In this document: one piece after another, positions 6,187-9,150 of the stretch
Layout of the letters: every line of letters starts with the position of its first letter
Numbering within the stretch: the stretch's first letter is position 1
Source of the DNA: Anaerolineae bacterium
GTDB taxonomy: Bacteria > Chloroflexota > Anaerolineae > B4-G1
Direction of reading: 5' to 3'
DNA: 9,150 bases
Assembly (NCBI GenBank): GCA_030612185.1
Contig: JAUWOI010000145.1
Location: 1-9,150, forward strand
Program-made: the position numbers and the translations under genes
Notes under the pieces: model-generated
The model's database searches: none
What the model was told of the DNA's origin: nothing
What the model saw: the letters and a program-made list of their open reading frames with translations, nothing else

Positions 6187-6265
6187 CCGCTTCGAGGAAC
6201 TCGGGCAGGTAGACCGTCACTCGGTGAGCATCAAACACGTCGAGGGTGGCGCGGATGGCTCGCAT
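6158..6265 (-). pseudogene. 35-codon open frame, possible gene remnant
   Basis: An ATG-to-TAA frame of 35 codons with strongly G/C-biased third positions and a protein-like sequence (core HRVTVYLPEFLEAVA). There is no ribosome binding site, and the ATG sits in the loop of a perfect hairpin (GGCTCGC 6257-6263 with GCGAGCC 6269-6275). An in-frame stop lies about ten codons upstream. Its TAA overlaps the SIR2-B -10 box. It could be the 3' end of a gene cut off by the palindromic element at 6299-6448, a very small gene, or chance. I do not recognise the product. Confidence 0.25.
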
Positions 6266-6298
6266 CGTGCGAGCCGGGGGAATCCAGCACAGTCAACC

Positions 6299-6448
6299 TG
6301 TCATTGCGAGGAGCCGAAGCCGCGAGCGAAGCGTGGCGGGCAGCGACGAAGCCCCGCCACGCCTGCCACGAGTACTCGCAGTGGAGTACTCGCTGTGGCA
6401 ACCCCCAATGGGCCAGGGGGAGATTGCTTCGCTGCGCTCGCAATGACA
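6299..6448. repeat. 150-bp MITE/REP-like palindromic element
   Basis: Terminal inverted repeats TGTCATTGCGAG (6299-6310) and CTCGCAATGACA (6437-6448) match perfectly. Inside are a 10-bp stem GCGTGGCGGG/CCCGCCACGC (6331-6340 with 6353-6362) and a tandem pair of 14-mers, GAGTACTCGCAGTG and GAGTACTCGCTGTG (6370-6383 and 6384-6397), which also form part of a larger hairpin. GGAGATTGCTTCGC near the right end is typical of this element type, which I recall as widely dispersed between genes in many bacterial genomes. No transposase is encoded. It separates the dikinase gene from the SIR2-B promoter. Confidence 0.8.
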
Positions 6449-6474
6449 CCGCCCGCCTATCTTCTGGAGTAGCC

Positions 6475-9042
6475 TCAGCCAGCGGGTCGCCGATTGCCAG
6501 CCGATTCCCCGCTCTTCGATAAAGTAACCACACCAGCACTACCATCCACGGTGATGACTTGACCACTGCGAATGCGTTTGGTCGCTGTGCCCGTGCCCAA
6601 CACGGCCGGGATGCCGTACTCCCGCGCCACAATCGAGCCGTGACTGAGCGGCCCGCCCACGTCGGTGACGATGGCTGCCGCGCGGACAAACAACGGCGTC
6701 CAGGCTGGCGTGGTGATCGCGGCCACGAGCACATCGCCAGTCTTCATCTGAGCAAAGTCCTCCGGGCCACTCAGGACGCAGGCCGGACCGGTCACGCAGC
6801 CCGGGCTGGCGGCAACGCCTTTGAGCGTATCCCCTTTGCGCCCACCTTTCCGCGCCTTAAGTTCCCCGATGTCTACCCCCAGGAATTTGATTTGAGGAAG
6901 CATCACCGGCGGCGCGGCACGTCTGGCGGCGCGCCAGGCTGCTTTGCGCTGCGGGATGGTCGCGCTCAGACAATCCAAGGCCTCACCACGATCCAGCCTG
7001 CCCACTGCTTGCTCAACCTCGTCTTGGTTCAGCCAGAAGACGTCGTCAGGCTGTTCGATCATTCCGCCCTCGACAAAGCGGCGTCCCAATTCTCGGAGCA
7101 TTTGCCGCAGCAAAGGATAGCTCAGGCCGACGTCAGCCAGCCCATCTTCACGCAGAGGAGCGTACCGTTGCGCTGGCGCGATGAGTTTGCGAAAGATCTT
7201 GAGGCGCAACCCTTTCAACCTGTTCAGCACAGATTGCATCGCCTGCTCGCGCCGCTCAGCGGCGGCCTGCTGGCGTGTGTGCGGGTTGACCCCCTGACCG
7301 CTGATGAACAACTTGCACGTTTCCAGCAGCGGCGCTGGATCATCGGCGGGCACCGGGGTGGCGAAGTCGAGATTGTAGATGGTGTGGCCATAGTGTTCCA
7401 GATGCGCCTGGAAGCGGCTCTGCCACTCGCGCCAATCGTCTGCGTCCACGTCTGGTGGGGTTTCGCCGTTCCCAAGCCTGTACTGAACGAAGTGAGCGTA
7501 TTGGGCGGCGAGTTGCGCGGTTGGCGTGTCGGTCAGATAAGCAGCCAGATCTGCGTGCGCGCGGACCCACTCGGCCAGGTCATACAACTTTTTCTCGGCC
7601 TGGATGGGGATGCTGTTGAATCCCAGCAGATAGGTGGGCGCTGTCGGATCGTCGCGCCGCTTGATCAGTTTGCCGTATGTTATCGTGAATAGGGCTTCGC
7701 TGATCCAGGCGGCTGGAAGGACGCCGGACACAAGCGCCAAGTAGCCGTCAATCGCTGCTTCCGCAAGCTCGCGCACCGTACCCAGGAGTTCAGTGGACGG
7801 TAGTTCGCGCCAGCGTGCGGCCTGCCAGCGCTCCACAGTAGCCACGTAGTGCGGACGGCCCGCCTCGGTCCACCGCTCTACCGCACCTGTGAACATATAC
7901 TTGAGCATCCCAACGCTGCCCAAAAGTATTCGCGTAATCTGTCCCAGCGTCAGCGAACCATTATAGTAGGCGTATTTGTTGACAGCGATAATGATCTCCT
8001 CCGGCATGCAGTCTGGCCTGCCGAAAAAATCGGTCAGCAGCCGGTGAAAACTGGTGTTGATAGCGGCCCGGCCTAACGTGCCGAACAGAGGGGTCAGCGG
8101 GTCGGCCATCAATTCGACAATGTTGTTGCGCATAGCCGAGTACATTCCTTTAGGCAGTTTCCACTCGGTTGGGACCGGTGGTTCGGGTTCGGGCAGGGCG
8201 GTGATCGGTCGGGCCTGGAGCAGATATAGTTTTCCCTCGGCGATGGCCCACTCGACATCCATAGGCATGTCGTAGAACGTCTCAACTTGCACGCCCATCC
8301 GCACGAGTTCGGCGGCTTGTTCGTCAGAGAGCACAGGGGCGTTCCGCTTTGTCTCTGGGACAGGCTGCTCTTTGGTGCCGCTCTCCAGGCGCACGGTCAT
8401 CACCTGTTTGTCGGCCGTTTCGCGCGTGAGCACGCGGCCGGTCGCCTTGTCCACGATGAGCGTGTCCGGCGTCACCATTCCACCCACGATGGCTTCACCC
8501 AGGCCCCAGGATGCGCTGATCATGGCCTGATCGCGCTGGCCGGTGACCGGGTGGGCAGTGAACAACACTCCAGCACTATCCGCGCGCACTAACTGCTGGA
8601 CGATGACGGCGACCTCGTGCATCCCACCCGCTTGGGTGGGCATCATGCCTTTGGCCTGACTATAGGCCCGTACACGCTCACTTTGCCGTGAATGGTACAC
8701 CGTGTGGATGGCTTGGCGGATCTCCTCGTCGGTGTGTACGTTCAACACCGTCTCGAATTCGCCTGCGAACGAAGCCTGCGCCGAATCTTCACTCATCGCA
8801 GACGAGCGCACGGCGAATGTGGTCTGGCCGTCTGTTCCGCGTAGATGGTCAAGATGCGCCTGCACCTGTGTCCAGGCTTCAGGTGTCAGTTCGTCATCAA
8901 CAAAAGCGGTGGGCAGGATGACAAACCCATCCGGCACCGGGTAGCCTGCTTGATAGAGCCGGGCCAGCGCTCCACCTTTGCCTCCAGCAAACGACTGTTG
9001 TTCTGCCGTCAATGCGTCAAACGCTCGGACCATATCACTCAT
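6475..9042 (-). CDS. PEP synthase / rifampicin phosphotransferase-like dikinase
   Basis: 855 residues in three parts. The N-terminal ATP-grasp region has FAGGKGGALARL (18-29), FAVRSSAMSED (76-86) and MDVEWAIAEGKLYLLQARPIT (261-281). The long middle domain (about 290-730) lacks clear motifs. A C-terminal swivelling phosphohistidine domain carries GGPLSHGSIVAREYGIPAVLGT with the catalytic His near residue 801. There is no C-terminal PEP-binding TIM barrel as in true PEP synthase. Order and length match rifampicin phosphotransferase (about 865 residues), which moves the beta-phosphate of ATP through the His onto a bound substrate. Whether rifamycin is the substrate cannot be told from sequence. 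I prefer ATG 9042, with GGAGGG nine bases upstream. An in-frame ATG at 9066 with a weaker GGAG would give 863 residues. No operon partner downstream: a 364-bp gap with a palindromic element follows. Confidence 0.88.
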   Translation of the reverse strand: MSDMVRAFDALTAEQQSFAGGKGGALARLYQAGYPVPDGFVILPTAFVDDELTPEAWTQVQAHLDHLRGTDGQTTFAVRSSAMSEDSAQASFAGEFETVLNVHTDEEIRQAIHTVYHSRQSERVRAYSQAKGMMPTQAGGMHEVAVIVQQLVRADSAGVLFTAHPVTGQRDQAMISASWGLGEAIVGGMVTPDTLIVDKATGRVLTRETADKQVMTVRLESGTKEQPVPETKRNAPVLSDEQAAELVRMGVQVETFYDMPMDVEWAIAEGKLYLLQARPITALPEPEPPVPTEWKLPKGMYSAMRNNIVELMADPLTPLFGTLGRAAINTSFHRLLTDFFGRPDCMPEEIIIAVNKYAYYNGSLTLGQITRILLGSVGMLKYMFTGAVERWTEAGRPHYVATVERWQAARWRELPSTELLGTVRELAEAAIDGYLALVSGVLPAAWISEALFTITYGKLIKRRDDPTAPTYLLGFNSIPIQAEKKLYDLAEWVRAHADLAAYLTDTPTAQLAAQYAHFVQYRLGNGETPPDVDADDWREWQSRFQAHLEHYGHTIYNLDFATPVPADDPAPLLETCKLFISGQGVNPHTRQQAAAERREQAMQSVLNRLKGLRLKIFRKLIAPAQRYAPLREDGLADVGLSYPLLRQMLRELGRRFVEGGMIEQPDDVFWLNQDEVEQAVGRLDRGEALDCLSATIPQRKAAWRAARRAAPPVMLPQIKFLGVDIGELKARKGGRKGDTLKGVAASPGCVTGPACVLSGPEDFAQMKTGDVLVAAITTPAWTPLFVRAAAIVTDVGGPLSHGSIVAREYGIPAVLGTGTATKRIRSGQVITVDGSAGVVTLSKSGESAGNRRPAG

Positions 9043-9150
9043 TGTTCTGCACCCTCCATTCGTCATTCTTCATTCTCCATTTCGGGTACCGGAGATCAAT
9101 GTCAGATTCAAGTCCCAGCGTCTGGCCAGAAGGCCGCGCCCGGCGGCCGG
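9043..9150. other. Upstream edge of the dikinase gene, undecided
   Basis: Bases 9050-9085 are a low-complexity run of GAATG/GAAG-type words on the minus strand, a kind of filler common between genes. Beyond it, all three minus-strand frames stay open to the window edge for at least a dozen codons. One of them stops at TGA 9037-9035, overlapping the dikinase start by eight bases. A gene end may be here, but the sequence is too short to choose a frame. Confidence 0.3.

Noticed and set aside
6231..6734. 167-codon minus-strand frame overlapping the dikinase 3' end and the palindromic element
   Set aside because: It runs through both a repeat and another gene's frame, with Arg/Pro/Ser-rich composition typical of a shadow frame.
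6559..7692. 377-codon plus-strand frame opposite the dikinase gene
   Set aside because: Long antisense frames are expected opposite high-GC genes. The minus strand carries conserved ATP-grasp and phosphohistidine motifs; this frame carries none.

Overview
The window looks like one strand of a high-GC environmental bacterial genome. The likely phylum is Chloroflexota, at moderate confidence. The reasons are a very large nSTAND1 ATPase with WD40 repeats, GC-rich third codon positions, and several families of dispersed palindromic elements at gene boundaries, including one with TGTCATTGCGAG / CTCGCAATGACA ends. No marker gene fixes the taxonomy. All supported genes lie on the minus strand, so transcription runs from high to low coordinates. 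There are no RNA genes, CRISPR arrays or transposase genes.

Layout in transcription order. (1) 9042-6475: a three-domain PEP-synthase/rifampicin-phosphotransferase-like dikinase. (2) 6474-6111: a 364-bp gene-poor stretch holding a 150-bp palindromic MITE/REP-like element, a 35-codon open frame that may be a gene remnant, and a convincing extended -10 promoter. (3) 6110-4911: a SIR2-like protein, called SIR2-B here. (4) 4820-4044: a five-helix membrane protein of unknown function. (5) 3829-3155: a Nudix hydrolase of the ADP-ribose pyrophosphatase (YffH/AdpP) type. (6) 3003-2101: a second SIR2-like protein, SIR2-A. (7) 2111 to the window edge: an nSTAND1 NTPase with winged-helix-like region, membrane segment, Ala-rich coiled coil and WD40 repeats. 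Its start overlaps the end of SIR2-A by 11 bases.

How the genes may work together. SIR2-A and the STAND ATPase are translationally coupled. They look like a split version of SIR2-STAND antiphage proteins such as AVAST type V, with a candidate NAD-cleaving effector and a large sensor NTPase. Two different SIR2-like proteins, a Nudix enzyme that would act on ADP-ribose-type products, and a membrane protein all lie within about 6 kb on one strand. This suggests a NAD-centred conflict island, but only the SIR2-A/STAND link rests on direct evidence (overlap). The other junctions are 90-214 bp long and filled with hairpin-forming repeats, so they may be separate transcripts.

Every gene junction from the dikinase to SIR2-A carries a different family of palindromic repeat. 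The only junction without one is the overlapping SIR2-A/STAND pair.
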